Below are positions 53,660 to 63,210 of a DNA stretch of 64,000 nt, piece by piece. Under the pieces are notes generated by a model. That model made no database searches, had not been told where the DNA came from, and saw only the letters and a list, made by a program, of their open reading frames with translations. The DNA is from Vibrio rhizosphaerae. GTDB taxonomy: Bacteria; Pseudomonadota; Gammaproteobacteria; Enterobacterales; Vibrionaceae. The position numbers and the translations under genes were made by a program. The stretch lies in assembly GCF_024347095.1 (NCBI RefSeq), contig NZ_AP024903.1:1488001-1552000 (forward strand), written 5' to 3'. Each line of letters opens with the position of its first letter. The stretch's first letter is position 1.

Positions 53660-55885
53660 TTAGGATGACTTAACACGTTTTGACGACGTGTTTTTTTTGC
53701 CCCGCTGTTGCGAATTGGCTGACTGGGATGGCTTTCCCTGAGATTGCTTCGATTGATGTTGACCTTCGCGCAGGGGCTTAAATCCCGGTTGAGATTTGGT
53801 ATGTTTGGTCGCAAAGCGATTTGCGCCATGTCGGCCGGATTTCCGCCGCTGTGCCGGTGTCTGTTTTTGTTGGTCTTCTGCCGGAATCAGACAGTGCGGG
53901 CCATCACCAATCAAGTGTTTTTTACCCATATCGATCAGCGCCTGACGGATCAACGGCCAGTTATTTGGATCATGATAACGAAGCAATGCTTTATGCAAGC
54001 GGCGCTGACGTTCCCCTTTGGCGACCGGTACCACATCACGCTTTTTATACTTAACGCGTTTGAGCGGATTCGTTTCAGCATGATACATTGCGGTGGCGTT
54101 ACACATCGGCGACGGGTAAAAGTTTTGAACCTGATCGCATTCGAAATTGTTTTTCTTCAGCCATAGCGCCAGATTCAACATATCTTCGTCTTCAGTGCCG
54201 GGGTGCGCCGAGATGAAATAGGGGATCAAATACTGTTTTTTGCCGGCTTCTGCACTGTATTGTTCGAACATCGTTTTGAACTGCTCATAAGCACCCATGC
54301 CGGGTTTCATCATCAGATCTAATGGCCCTTTTTCAGTATGTTCCGGAGCAATTTTCAGATAGCCGCCGACATGATGAGTCACCAGCTCTTTGACATACTC
54401 GGGGGATTCAATGGCTAAATCGTAGCGGACCCCGGAAGCGATTAAGACTTTCTTGATCCCTTCCACCTCGCGGGCTGAACGATAAAGGTCGATGGTATGT
54501 TTATGATCGGTATTGAGCTTGTGACAGATCCCCGGGAACACACAAGAAGGCCGGCGACAATTGGCCTCGGCTTTTGGATCTGAACAGCCTAAACGATACA
54601 TGTTGGCTGTCGGCCCGCCGAGATCAGAGATGGTGCCGGTAAAGCCCGGTACTTTGTCGCGAATTTCCTGCAACTCTTCGAGAATCGACTCTTTTGAGCG
54701 GTTTTGAATAATGCGCCCTTCATGTTCGGTGATAGAACAGAACGAGCAGCCGCCAAAGCATCCGCGCATAATATTGACGGACGTTTTGATCATATCGTAA
54801 GCCGGAATCTTGGCTTTGCCGTAACGGGGGTGCGGGACCCGGGCGTATGGCAGGCCAAAGACAAAATCCATTTCTTCGGTAGACAGCGGAATCGGTGCCT
54901 GATTGACCCATAATTCCCGGTCCCCATGTTTCTGGATTAAAGCCCGCCCTGAATAAGGATTGGTTTCCAGATGGAGCACCCGGCTTGCGTGTGCATAAAG
55001 AATCCGGTCATTGACCAGTTTTTCATATGATGGCAGACGTACCGCTGTTGTTTCAGCATCATGACGAGAGGGGCGAACCGTAATCGGCTGGGCAGCTGCC
55101 TCATTGGTATTTGTTTCACAGGCAGGTTCGGCCTGATACGGATTTGTTGGCACAAATGGTTTGCCCGGCTTTTCTATGCGTGAAGAGTCAATAATTCGAT
55201 AGGTGTCTGGGGCTTGAGAACGGATGACCGCTGTACCGCGAATGCCGGTCATCGTCTGGATTGCTTCGCCTTGTGCCAGTCGGTGGGCCACGTCGACCAG
55301 TGCCCGCTCCGCATTACCGAACAGTAAAAGGTCAGCCTTGGCATCCAATAATATCGAACGGCGAATTTTATCCGACCAGTAGTCATAGTGGGCGACACGA
55401 CGAAGACTGGCTTCGATGCCCCCTAAAATAATCGGTGTCTCTTTATAGGCTTCGCGGCAGCGTTGAGAGTAGACCAGCGTAGCACGATCAGGACGTTTTC
55501 CCCCTTCGTTTCCGGGGGTATAGGCATCATCATGTCGCAGTTTTTTATCGGCGGTATAACGGTTGATCATCGAATCCATGTTACCGGCCGTAATACCAAA
55601 AAACAGATTGGGTTGCCCCAGCGCCATAAAATCATCTTTGTTATGCCATGCCGGTTGGGAAATAATCCCGACCCGGAACCCCTGCGCTTCGAGCAAGCGT
55701 CCGATAATGGCCATCCCAAAACTCGGATGATCAACATAGGCATCACCGGTGACGATGATGACATCACAGCTATCCCAGCCCAGCTGATCCATTTCTTGCC
55801 TGCTGGTCGGCAAAAACGGGGCGTGACCGAAACACTTGGCCCAGTAGGGTTCATAGTGATGAATTGGCGTGATGTTGCTGTGCAT
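53660..55885 (-). CDS. YgiQ-family radical SAM protein
   Basis: A 741-residue protein. An N-terminal B12-binding-like Rossmann region ([15 protein letters not shown]) is followed by a radical SAM core with the cluster motif C-F-G-G-C-S-F-C (CxxxCxxC, about residue 380). The tail is basic and glutamine-rich (residues 665-741), possibly RNA- or nucleic-acid-binding. The family is conserved but its reaction is not established. Length agrees with E. coli YgiQ. Confidence 0.9.
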   Translation of the reverse strand: MHSNITPIHHYEPYWAKCFGHAPFLPTSRQEMDQLGWDSCDVIIVTGDAYVDHPSFGMAIIGRLLEAQGFRVGIISQPAWHNKDDFMALGQPNLFFGITAGNMDSMINRYTADKKLRHDDAYTPGNEGGKRPDRATLVYSQRCREAYKETPIILGGIEASLRRVAHYDYWSDKIRRSILLDAKADLLLFGNAERALVDVAHRLAQGEAIQTMTGIRGTAVIRSQAPDTYRIIDSSRIEKPGKPFVPTNPYQAEPACETNTNEAAAQPITVRPSRHDAETTAVRLPSYEKLVNDRILYAHASRVLHLETNPYSGRALIQKHGDRELWVNQAPIPLSTEEMDFVFGLPYARVPHPRYGKAKIPAYDMIKTSVNIMRGCFGGCSFCSITEHEGRIIQNRSKESILEELQEIRDKVPGFTGTISDLGGPTANMYRLGCSDPKAEANCRRPSCVFPGICHKLNTDHKHTIDLYRSAREVEGIKKVLIASGVRYDLAIESPEYVKELVTHHVGGYLKIAPEHTEKGPLDLMMKPGMGAYEQFKTMFEQYSAEAGKKQYLIPYFISAHPGTEDEDMLNLALWLKKNNFECDQVQNFYPSPMCNATAMYHAETNPLKRVKYKKRDVVPVAKGERQRRLHKALLRYHDPNNWPLIRQALIDMGKKHLIGDGPHCLIPAEDQQKQTPAQRRKSGRHGANRFATKHTKSQPGFKPLREGQHQSKQSQGKPSQSANSQQRGKKNTSSKRVKSS

Positions 55886-56079
55886 ATTTTGACCTCATGA
55901 ATGTGCGGCGGGCATTATAACGGCAAGTGAGGTGAGTCGCCAGCATCATCAATCCACAAAATAAATCAGGGTATTGATGGTTTACGATCGTGCATGGCTG
56001 ACACTCCGTTGCCTGCCAGTTCTGCATGATTCGGCTTTCATCCGGCAGGGTTTTTGGTATGATCACGCAATCTTATTTT

Positions 56080-56775
56080 ATGCCAGATTTCGCTATGCTG
56101 AATGCTTTTATTGCCATATTGCTGCCCATGACCGCCGGTGCACAATTCATTGTGACCCTTGTTTTGACGAAAGGGGAAATTTGTCCGGGACAACGGGGAA
56201 GAATCCACCGTATTTTACCGCTACTGTTCGTGCTTTGGTTGCTGGTTGCCGTCCAACATATATATACGCTATTGAACGTTGTGCTGATTGGCTATTTCTA
56301 TTCTCAGGTGAAAACCGGTAAGACGCGGCAGGAAGGGCCGCTCAAAATACTTTATCTCGCCAATGGGATTGCCGGACTGGCGATGCTGTTTGCTATTTTG
56401 ACGGCACCGAACTGGGTGGCCGCAGTGACGTTGATATTGTCGTGTTTGCTGTTAGGCGCAATCGCCGCACATTGGCTGCTGACGATTGCCCGGACACGTC
56501 TGCAGGCTTTTCACCGACTGTTACCCATTACAGGGATTCTGGCTGCGATGTTCATGACGCTGTGTATTGTCCCGCTGGCTGCCAGAATGGACCCGATTCA
56601 GTTGCAAAACGTGCTTCACTCCATTTTGCTCAGTTTCTCCCTATTAGTGACGGCTGTGATTATTTGGTCATGGCATTTACTGACGGCCAAAAGTGCAGAT
56701 AAAGTACAGTTAGGTATTTCCTGCTTGGTGCTGTTAACCGCGATGACTGGATTTCACCAGTTGTATTTTTATTAA
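56080..56775 (+). CDS. Hypothetical multi-pass inner-membrane protein
   Basis: A protein of about 231 residues with roughly seven hydrophobic helices and short loops; a charged loop (K-T-G-K-T-R-Q-E-G) lies near residue 75. The family was not recognised. The start is uncertain: ATGs at 56059, 56080 and 56095 are all in frame. TGGTATGAT at 56055-56063 looks like an extended -10 promoter, which would favour 56080 or 56095. Confidence 0.65.
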   Translation: MPDFAMLNAFIAILLPMTAGAQFIVTLVLTKGEICPGQRGRIHRILPLLFVLWLLVAVQHIYTLLNVVLIGYFYSQVKTGKTRQEGPLKILYLANGIAGLAMLFAILTAPNWVAAVTLILSCLLLGAIAAHWLLTIARTRLQAFHRLLPITGILAAMFMTLCIVPLAARMDPIQLQNVLHSILLSFSLLVTAVIIWSWHLLTAKSADKVQLGISCLVLLTAMTGFHQLYFY

Positions 56776-56864
56776 GCTGTTTGTTACGATTTAGCACTAC
56801 ACTTAAATCAGGTTGACTTCATTTAGGCGAATCGCCTCAGAATCACCGAAAGGAGGGTGTTGTG

Positions 56865-57062
56865 ATGGACTTTTCAAATATTGATCGTTTAGACCATTCG
56901 ATTTTGCTTGGAATTATCAATGAGAAGCTGCGGCTCGAATGTGACAGTTTTGACGATCTGGTCACCACTTATGAGTTTAATTCTCAAGCTGTGCTGAATA
57001 AGTTAGGTCATCTGGGATACCAGTATGATCCACTCACCAATCAATTCAAAGCCGAACATTAA
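56865..57062 (+). CDS. DUF4250-family small protein
   Basis: A 65-residue soluble helical protein whose pattern (L-D-H-S-I-L-L-G-I-I-N-E-K-L-R, then L-G-Y-Q-Y-D-P-L-T-N-Q-F) matches the DUF4250 family. It carries the strongest ribosome-binding site around (AAAGGAGGGTG), with the ATG 8 bp after GGAGG; a GTG one codon earlier is too close. The function is unknown. Confidence 0.8.
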   Translation: MDFSNIDRLDHSILLGIINEKLRLECDSFDDLVTTYEFNSQAVLNKLGHLGYQYDPLTNQFKAEH

Positions 57063-57127
57063 GGATGTGCATCGGCATGAGAGCAGTTGCGTCTTCCTGA
57101 GTTGTTGATGGCGGACAGAAATCTGAG

Positions 57128-57153
57128 ATGACCGGATGGTGACATCCGGTCAT
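57128..57153. terminator. Hairpin terminator between DUF4250 and lrp-type genes
   Basis: ATGACCGGAT/ATCCGGTCAT perfect stem with a GGTGAC loop between two convergent genes, followed by TTG rather than a long T-run. Confidence 0.6.
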
Positions 57154-57219
57154 TTGTATATGAACGATGACGATTGATTTACTGACTCGGTCAATACAGT
57201 GCGTGTTTGACATCGGATG

Positions 57220-57696
57220 TTACATGTATTCATGATCTTTGACCGGCGTATAAAACGAGCGTTTCGGACTATCGAGTACCACATGCGTTGTGACCCGCCG
57301 GATTTTGGGGTTTTCCTGCATTAGTTTTTCGATAAACGCATCATATTCCAGTGCGGTCGCTGCGGTCACCAGCACCATCAGGTCGAATTGGCCGGTCACA
57401 TAATAGATTTGTTGGATGTTGTCTTTCTGCGCGGCCCAGCTTTTAAAGTGGGAAAGCGTCTGATAGTTGTCGCGCTCGATCTCCAGTCCTGCCAGAAAAC
57501 TCATCTGATTCGTCAGATATTGGGGATCAATGATGGCCACTTCCTGTTGAATCACGCCTTCCTGCCGCATTTTTTTGATCCGGCGCTGAACGGCTGATGC
57601 CGACAGGCCAATCTGTTCTGCCATCCGCTCAGTCTGAAGCCGACAGTTGCGTTGCATCATTTCCAGTATCTTCTTATCAAATAAGTCCAGTTGCAT
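57220..57696 (-). CDS. Lrp/AsnC-family regulator
   Basis: A 158-residue protein with an N-terminal winged helix-turn-helix (L-D-L-F-D-K-K-I-L-E-M-M-Q, then I-G-L-S-A-S-A-V-Q-R-R-I-K-K-M) and the C-terminal RAM amino-acid-sensing domain (Y-Y-V-T-G-Q-F-D-L-M-V-L-V). It is divergent from the Cys/Met PLP enzyme with a 190-bp spacer, which makes that gene its probable target. Such regulators usually respond to the amino acid handled by the neighbour. Confidence 0.88.
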   Translation of the reverse strand: MQLDLFDKKILEMMQRNCRLQTERMAEQIGLSASAVQRRIKKMRQEGVIQQEVAIIDPQYLTNQMSFLAGLEIERDNYQTLSHFKSWAAQKDNIQQIYYVTGQFDLMVLVTAATALEYDAFIEKLMQENPKIRRVTTHVVLDSPKRSFYTPVKDHEYM

Positions 57697-57887
57697 ATTT
57701 TAAATTCTCAAGTGCGGATTTTCTGCATATTACGATAAAAAACGCAGAAAATCATAACTTGGTTGCGTGATTTCTCCGTTCTGCCGCTCTTGTTTACTCG
57801 ATACTGTTTGATCTGAGAGGCGGCGCGTCAAAGCTTGCGTTTGTCTGTTGTGAAACGGTTATTTGAAATATAGGGAAGCCGGTACCG

Positions 57888-59096
57888 ATGTCTAAGTCCC
57901 CCCATTATTGTCCTGAAACACTGGCACTTTCGGCCGGTTTTTTTTCTGATCAGCCAACCAGAGTGACAACCCCCGATATCACCATGTCGGTCAATCACTG
58001 TTTTGTCCCGGAGGAGGGATCATTCTCTGCCAACGGGATTGAGAATTTAGCCGATACTCCCTTTTTGTATGCCGGCTGGACCAATCCCACCGTCCGACAA
58101 CTTGAGCAACGGATTGCGGCACTGGAGTGTACTGATGATGCTTATGCGACGACGACGGGGATGGCGGCCTTGTCAGCGATGTTTTTTTCGCTGTTACGAG
58201 CCGGTGACCATTTGATTATCAGTGATGTCTGTTATGCCGCAGTTTATGAGCTGGCAAGAGAAGTCTTACCCGATTACGGGATTGAAGTAACGCCGGTAAA
58301 TTTGACGGATCTTGCTGCTGTCTCGCGGGCAATTCGCCCCCAAACCAGACTGATCCATGCTGAAAGCCCTTGTAACCCATTGCTCCGTCTGACGGATTTG
58401 ACGCAACTGGCCGATTTAGCCAAGCAGCATCAGGTGCTGCTGTCTGTGGATTCAACCTTTGCGACACCCGTGATCACGCGTCCGGCAGTGTTAGGCGTTG
58501 ATCTGGTGGTTCATTCGCTGACTAAATTCATCAATGGTCATGGGGATGCTCTGGGTGGATGTGTGACGGGAAACAAAGCGTTAATTGCACAAATTCGTTC
58601 CAGAGCGGCGGCGCATCTCGGCTCAACTATCAGTGCGCAGAATGCCTGGTTGATTATGCGTGGTATTGAAACCTTGTATCCGCGGATGAAAACGATCAGT
58701 GATTCGGCGTTACAGATCGCGCAATGGCTGGAAAATCATCCCCGGGTCAAACAAGTGAATTATCCGGGACTGGTGTCTCATCCGCAATATACATTGGCCA
58801 CGGAGCAGATGGCTTATGGTGGCGGCATGATTGTCTTTCAGATGGATGACATGGATGACATTGCACAACGGTTTGCTCAAGAGGCGCGATTATTTTATTA
58901 CGCTTATTCTATCGGCCATCAACGCAGTCTGGTGGTCTTACTGAAAACGGCTGATTTGATGGCATCGACCTACCGGATGACGCATGAACAGGCACAAGAA
59001 TTCCGACGTTACGCCGGTGAAGGTGTTTTCCGGCTGTCGATTGGTCTGGAAAATCCACAGGATCTCATCGAAGAGCTTGAGCAGTTACTGCGCTGA
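57888..59096 (+). CDS. Cys/Met-metabolism PLP enzyme (cystathionine/methionine gamma-lyase family)
   Basis: A 402-residue trans-sulfuration-family enzyme. The PLP lysine is in V-V-H-S-L-T-K-F-I-N-G-H-G-D (about residue 209), with T-G-M-A-A-L-S-A and E-S-P-C-N-P-L-L-R as phosphate- and ring-binding segments and a C-terminal R-L-S-I-G-L-E-N motif. It may cleave or exchange the gamma substituent of methionine, homocysteine or cystathionine. The divergent Lrp regulator suggests an inducible catabolic use, such as methionine gamma-lyase, but the specificity is not decided. Confidence 0.85.
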   Translation: MSKSPHYCPETLALSAGFFSDQPTRVTTPDITMSVNHCFVPEEGSFSANGIENLADTPFLYAGWTNPTVRQLEQRIAALECTDDAYATTTGMAALSAMFFSLLRAGDHLIISDVCYAAVYELAREVLPDYGIEVTPVNLTDLAAVSRAIRPQTRLIHAESPCNPLLRLTDLTQLADLAKQHQVLLSVDSTFATPVITRPAVLGVDLVVHSLTKFINGHGDALGGCVTGNKALIAQIRSRAAAHLGSTISAQNAWLIMRGIETLYPRMKTISDSALQIAQWLENHPRVKQVNYPGLVSHPQYTLATEQMAYGGGMIVFQMDDMDDIAQRFAQEARLFYYAYSIGHQRSLVVLLKTADLMASTYRMTHEQAQEFRRYAGEGVFRLSIGLENPQDLIEELEQLLR

Positions 59097-59300
59097 TACG
59101 ATCTCCGCCTCAAGGGGACATTGCTCAGTTTGTACCCGCGAAAATGAAAAAAAGCAGATAAAAGAAAAGGATGGTATATCAAGGCACAACAGACGATAGC
59201 TGCCGGCCTCTATGATTTGACTCTTTTGTAGACAAGCGGGCGATTGATTGTGACGAAAGTATTGAAAAGTACTACGGTTATGTCGCACTATACTAAAGAT

Positions 59301-59327
59301 AACTTTGCTGAATTATTCAGCAAAGTT
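59301..59327 (+). promoter_or_regulatory. Perfect 13-bp inverted repeat upstream of the amino-acid ABC operon
   Basis: AACTTTGCTGAAT and ATTCAGCAAAGTT are joined by a single T, 66 bp before the binding-protein start. There is no T-run behind it, so it could be an operator or a weak terminator. The rest of 59097-59392 shows no gene. Confidence 0.5.
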
Positions 59328-59392
59328 GGCAACACAACATCGCATTTCTTGAGAGAAATGGTCACAGAATATAAAAATCATAAAGGGATAGT

Positions 59393-60199
59393 ATGAATAA
59401 AATATTAAAAGCAGCGATGGCTGGAGCGGTTCTTGCCTGCTCAGCATGGACGACTCAGGTTTATGCCGCACAATCTGCACTGGAAAACATCTTGAATAAA
59501 GGTGAACTCAGAGCTTGTTTTGATGCGGGGTATGTTCCGTTTGAAATGAAAACCAAAGACGGCCGTTTTGTCGGCTTTGATCTGGATATGGCAAAACATA
59601 TGGCACGCTCTATCGGCGTAAAATTTGTGCCGGTGAATACGGCATGGGATGGGATTATTCCTGCCTTGCAGACCGACAAGTGCGATATCATCATTTCCGG
59701 AATGACCATTACACCGGAACGAAATCTGAAAGTGAACTTCGCCGACCCTTATATTGTCATCGGACAATCGGTGCTGATATCACCTAAACTGGCCGGTAAA
59801 ATCAAAAGTTATCAGGATTTGAATGATCCGAAATACACCTTAACCAGTAAGCTGGGAACGACGGGTGCAGATGCGGCGAAGCGGTATATTCCGAAGGCGA
59901 AGCTGGATCTCTATGACACTGAAGTCGATGCGGTTCTGCAAGTCTCAAATGGGAAAGCGGATGCCTATGTGTATGATTTGCCATACAATGCGATTTATGC
60001 GGCGCAGCATCCACAACAGGTGATCCATCTGGATACACCGTTTACCTATGAACCTCTGGGATGGGCGATTCGTCAAGATGATCCTAATTTCCTCAATTTC
60101 CTCAATAATTACCTGCGTCAGGTCAAAGGGGACGGAACTTACCAGCGTATTTATGATAAATGGTTCAAATCTGATAGCTGGCTGAAGGATGTTCAGTAA
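59393..60199 (+). CDS. Polar amino-acid ABC transporter, periplasmic binding protein
   Basis: A 268-residue type 3 solute-binding protein with a signal peptide cleaved after Y-A-A (about residue 23). It contains the family signature G-x-D-L-D-M-A-K in F-V-G-F-D-L-D-M-A, then A-W-D-G-I-I-P-A-L-Q and F-A-D-P-Y. It is the first of three genes in a complete importer. Ligand type cannot be deduced; glutamine, cystine or basic amino acids are all possible. Confidence 0.88.
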   Translation: MNKILKAAMAGAVLACSAWTTQVYAAQSALENILNKGELRACFDAGYVPFEMKTKDGRFVGFDLDMAKHMARSIGVKFVPVNTAWDGIIPALQTDKCDIIISGMTITPERNLKVNFADPYIVIGQSVLISPKLAGKIKSYQDLNDPKYTLTSKLGTTGADAAKRYIPKAKLDLYDTEVDAVLQVSNGKADAYVYDLPYNAIYAAQHPQQVIHLDTPFTYEPLGWAIRQDDPNFLNFLNNYLRQVKGDGTYQRIYDKWFKSDSWLKDVQ

Positions 60200-60289
60200 T
60201 TTCCTCATGATTGTAATCAATTAATATCAAGTACCGGACTTGGGGGTTCTCAGGTCCGGTTGAGCAATAAACAGAAGAGAATCATTGTA

Positions 60290-61234
60290 ATGCAATCAAA
60301 ATCCAGCCGTTGGATAGGCCATGGCATCTATGCTGTAATGATGGTGTTGCTGGTGGGGGGAATTTATTTCTCCGGCAAAACGATTAATTACAACTGGCAC
60401 TGGGATCGATTATGGCCTTATATCATTAATACGGAGATGCAGAATATTCGTGCCCATGGTGATGGTGTGTCTGTTATCGAAGGCAAGACTATCATTGTGA
60501 AATTTGATAATGGCACCCCCGATCAAGTGATTCAATCCTATGACCAACGGGCAATTGGTAATGGTGATTTAGTCTTTGAAGGGGATACCATTGCCCGAGT
60601 CGAAGATTGGAAATTTGGCCCGATAGCCGTCGGGCTTTGGGTGACGGTGAAAATCTCTTTCATCTCCTTATTCTTTGCTATTTTTCTGGGCCTGATTTTT
60701 GGGCTGATGCGGGTTGCTAAAAACCAGACCGCCCGGGACCTTTCCCTGACTTATGTTGAGATTATTCGCGGTACGCCGTTACTGGTACAGATTTTTATCG
60801 TTTACTTCTTTATCGGTACCGTACTGGATTTGGACCGGTTTACTGCGGGCGTTGTGGCACTGTCTGTATTTACCGGTGCTTATGTTGCAGAAATTATCCG
60901 GGCGGGGATTCAGTCGGTATCCGGTGGTCAGATGGAAGCTGCACGTTCATTGGGGATGACTTACCCGCAGGCGATGCTGTATGTCATACTGCCGCAAGCT
61001 TTTAAGAGAACATTACCACCGCTCGCCGGGCAGTTTATCAATCTGATTAAGGATTCGTCATTGGTTTCGGTTATTTCAATCACCGATCTGACTAAAGCAG
61101 GCCGGGAAGTGGTGGCTGGTAGTTTTGCTCCCTTTGAAGTTTGGTTTACCGTTGCTGCGCTGTATCTGCTTGTCACCGGCTCACTTTCATGGGCGATCCA
61201 AATGTTAGAAAAGAGGTTATCGGCTAGTGACTAA
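60290..61234 (+). CDS. Polar amino-acid ABC transporter permease with a periplasmic insertion
   Basis: A 314-residue permease. After TM1 (residues 15-30) there is a hydrophilic segment of about 75 residues (40-115, strand-rich, N-x-D-G-T-P-D-Q) before the usual HisM/GlnP core. The core has the EAA motif [13 protein letters not shown] (about 221). Only one permease is present, so it should act as a homodimer. The ATG at 60290 was chosen over a TTG ten codons upstream. It overlaps the ATPase gene by 8 bp. Confidence 0.85.
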   Translation: MQSKSSRWIGHGIYAVMMVLLVGGIYFSGKTINYNWHWDRLWPYIINTEMQNIRAHGDGVSVIEGKTIIVKFDNGTPDQVIQSYDQRAIGNGDLVFEGDTIARVEDWKFGPIAVGLWVTVKISFISLFFAIFLGLIFGLMRVAKNQTARDLSLTYVEIIRGTPLLVQIFIVYFFIGTVLDLDRFTAGVVALSVFTGAYVAEIIRAGIQSVSGGQMEAARSLGMTYPQAMLYVILPQAFKRTLPPLAGQFINLIKDSSLVSVISITDLTKAGREVVAGSFAPFEVWFTVAALYLLVTGSLSWAIQMLEKRLSASD

Positions 61235-61982
61235 TCATCAATACTCCGGTGAAGAAATGATTGTTGCCAGCGGGATTGAAAAATTCTATCCCAATGGTTG
61301 CCATGCACTGAAATCGGTTAGTGCGACGGTTAAACGAGGTGAAGTTGTTGCGATTATCGGGCCTTCCGGTTCAGGGAAATCAACTTTCTTGCGGACACTC
61401 AATCAACTTGAAGCGATTAACGAAGGTTCAATTATTGTTGATGGGACGGATATGTACGCGAAATCAACGGATATCAACCAGTTGCGGCAAAATATCGGGA
61501 TGGTATTTCAAAGCTTCAATTTGTTTCCCCATAAGACGGCGTTAGAGAATGTGATGCTGGCACCACTGAAAGTGGCAAAACGTCCGGTGAAAGAGGTTGA
61601 AGCGGCGGCGAAAGCGTTAATGAAGCGCGTTGGTCTGGCTGAGCGGATGAACAACTATCCTTCTCATTTGTCCGGTGGGCAACAACAGCGTGTTGCGATT
61701 GCCCGGGCACTGGCGATGGAACCCGATTTGATGTTGTTCGATGAACCAACCTCGGCGCTTGATCCTGAAATGGTTGGTGAAGTGTTGGATGTCATTAAGG
61801 GGTTGGCCGCGGAAGGTATGACGATGGTGATTGTGACTCATGAAATGGGATTCGCCAAAGAGGTCGCCGATCGCGTTTTGTTCATGGAAGAAGGGGCCTT
61901 GTTGGTAGACGATACACCGCACGTGGTGTTTGAATCACCGCCTCATCCTCGGTTAAAACAGTTTCTTGCCAAAGTTTTATAA
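61227..61982 (+). CDS. Polar amino-acid ABC transporter ATPase (GlnQ type)
   Basis: A 251-residue ATPase with Walker [10 protein letters not shown] (about residue 43), Q-loop [10 protein letters not shown], signature [10 protein letters not shown] and Walker [13 protein letters not shown]. The start is a GTG overlapping the permease stop behind GAGG. An ATG ten codons later (61257) has its own GGTGAAG site and is an equal alternative. Confidence 0.9.
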   Translation: MTNHQYSGEEMIVASGIEKFYPNGCHALKSVSATVKRGEVVAIIGPSGSGKSTFLRTLNQLEAINEGSIIVDGTDMYAKSTDINQLRQNIGMVFQSFNLFPHKTALENVMLAPLKVAKRPVKEVEAAAKALMKRVGLAERMNNYPSHLSGGQQQRVAIARALAMEPDLMLFDEPTSALDPEMVGEVLDVIKGLAAEGMTMVIVTHEMGFAKEVADRVLFMEEGALLVDDTPHVVFESPPHPRLKQFLAKVL

Positions 61983-61989
61983 TCACAAC

Positions 61990-62013
61990 CTTCCGCCAGT
62001 TAACTGGCGGAAG
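61990..62013. terminator. Terminator between the ABC operon and metR
   Basis: A self-complementary CTTCCGCCAGTT/AACTGGCGGAAG hairpin between convergent genes, followed by TCGTTTC. Confidence 0.65.
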
Positions 62014-62022
62014 TCGTTTCTG

Positions 62023-62934
62023 TCAGGCGATTTTTATGCCTTCCAAATGGGTTTTACACTGTTGCCGGGCGGTGGCAAAGAAAGCCTGTAAATAGCGTTT
62101 CTCTTTTTCTCCATGCCGTACGGCAGCAAACAGTCGTCGCCATAATCCTTGCCCCAGAGGTTTGCTGGTGATCAGACGCTGGCGGGAAAATTCGCTGATC
62201 GCCCAATTGGGTAGTGCCGCCACGCCTAAGCCCGCTGAAACCATCTGCACCAACATGAGCGTATTGTCTGCCTGTTTCCATTTCAGCGGCTCGACACCCG
62301 CCGGATGAAGAAAGTGTTTATACACGTCGAGGCGCTGTTTTGGTACCGGATAAGTTAACATGGTCTGTCCGGCTAAGTCTGCCGGTTGAATGGCTGCTGC
62401 GTCAGCCAACGGGTGATTGATCGCGGTCACCAGACGCATTTCAAAATCAAACAACGGCTCATAATGAACTTCAGAGCGCGGCATGATATCCGAGGTGATC
62501 AAGAGATCAAGCTCTCCTGCCAGCAGGGCGGGGAGGGGTTCAAAACCAAAACCGGAAGAAAAATCCAGCGTCACATCGGGCCAGCCAAGTTGATATTCCT
62601 TGAGTGCGGGCATCAGCCATTGAAAGCAGGAATGGCAGTCAATCGCCATATGCAGACGTCCGTTGACATCTTCTTTGAGACTGGCGATTTGATGTTCTGC
62701 CTGAGCCATTCGCGGTAATACATCCTCAGCCAGTCGCAGCAAAATTTCACCTTCGGATGTAAATCGGACCGGACGGGTTTTTCTGAGAAACAACGGACTG
62801 CCAATCCGCGACTCGAGATCTTTGATCTGATGAGACAGCGCTGACTGGGTCAGATGCAGCGCCGTCGCCGTTGCCGTTAAAGAACCGGTATCTCGGAGTG
62901 AAATCAAGGTTTTGAGGTGTTTGATTTCTAACAT
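62023..62934 (-). CDS. metR: MetR, LysR-type activator of methionine synthesis
   Basis: A 303-residue LysR regulator starting M-L-E-I-K-H-L-K-T-L. The winged helix-turn-helix contains L-T-Q-S-A-L-S-H-Q-I-K-D-L-E, and the effector domain runs from about residue 90. It is divergent from metE, the classic metR-metE arrangement in which MetR with homocysteine activates metE. The intergenic region carries MetJ boxes as well. Confidence 0.93.
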   Translation of the reverse strand: MLEIKHLKTLISLRDTGSLTATATALHLTQSALSHQIKDLESRIGSPLFLRKTRPVRFTSEGEILLRLAEDVLPRMAQAEHQIASLKEDVNGRLHMAIDCHSCFQWLMPALKEYQLGWPDVTLDFSSGFGFEPLPALLAGELDLLITSDIMPRSEVHYEPLFDFEMRLVTAINHPLADAAAIQPADLAGQTMLTYPVPKQRLDVYKHFLHPAGVEPLKWKQADNTLMLVQMVSAGLGVAALPNWAISEFSRQRLITSKPLGQGLWRRLFAAVRHGEKEKRYLQAFFATARQQCKTHLEGIKIA

Positions 62935-63210
62935 GAGTTTTCCTCATTCATGATGAATCATGTTGAATATTTTTACTAAATTACGCTGAAATCAAACACA
63001 TGTAAACATCCAGACGTCTATATGGGTTAATTAATTTCAATTTATTTTTATGATGATGAATTTTATTAATGTACTGGTTGAATAATTGCCGTTTGGCAGC
63101 GAGTACATTCTGTACGATATTTTAGCCATCCAGACATCTGTATTTGTCTGCAAGCGAACTCAGTATCAAAGACTTACGACAAGCAATGATCAATGAAAAG
63201 GATGGTATAT
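62935..63210 (+). promoter_or_regulatory. metR-metE control region with MetJ boxes
   Basis: AGACGTCT (63012-63019) is a perfect MetJ half-operator, and a second cluster AGACATCT (63132-63139) is followed by GTATTTGTCT. Both are preceded by CATCC. TGAATCATGTTGAA near 62954 resembles a MetR-type TGAA...TTCA site, imperfectly. The arrangement implies repression by MetJ-SAM and activation by MetR-homocysteine. Confidence 0.7.
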
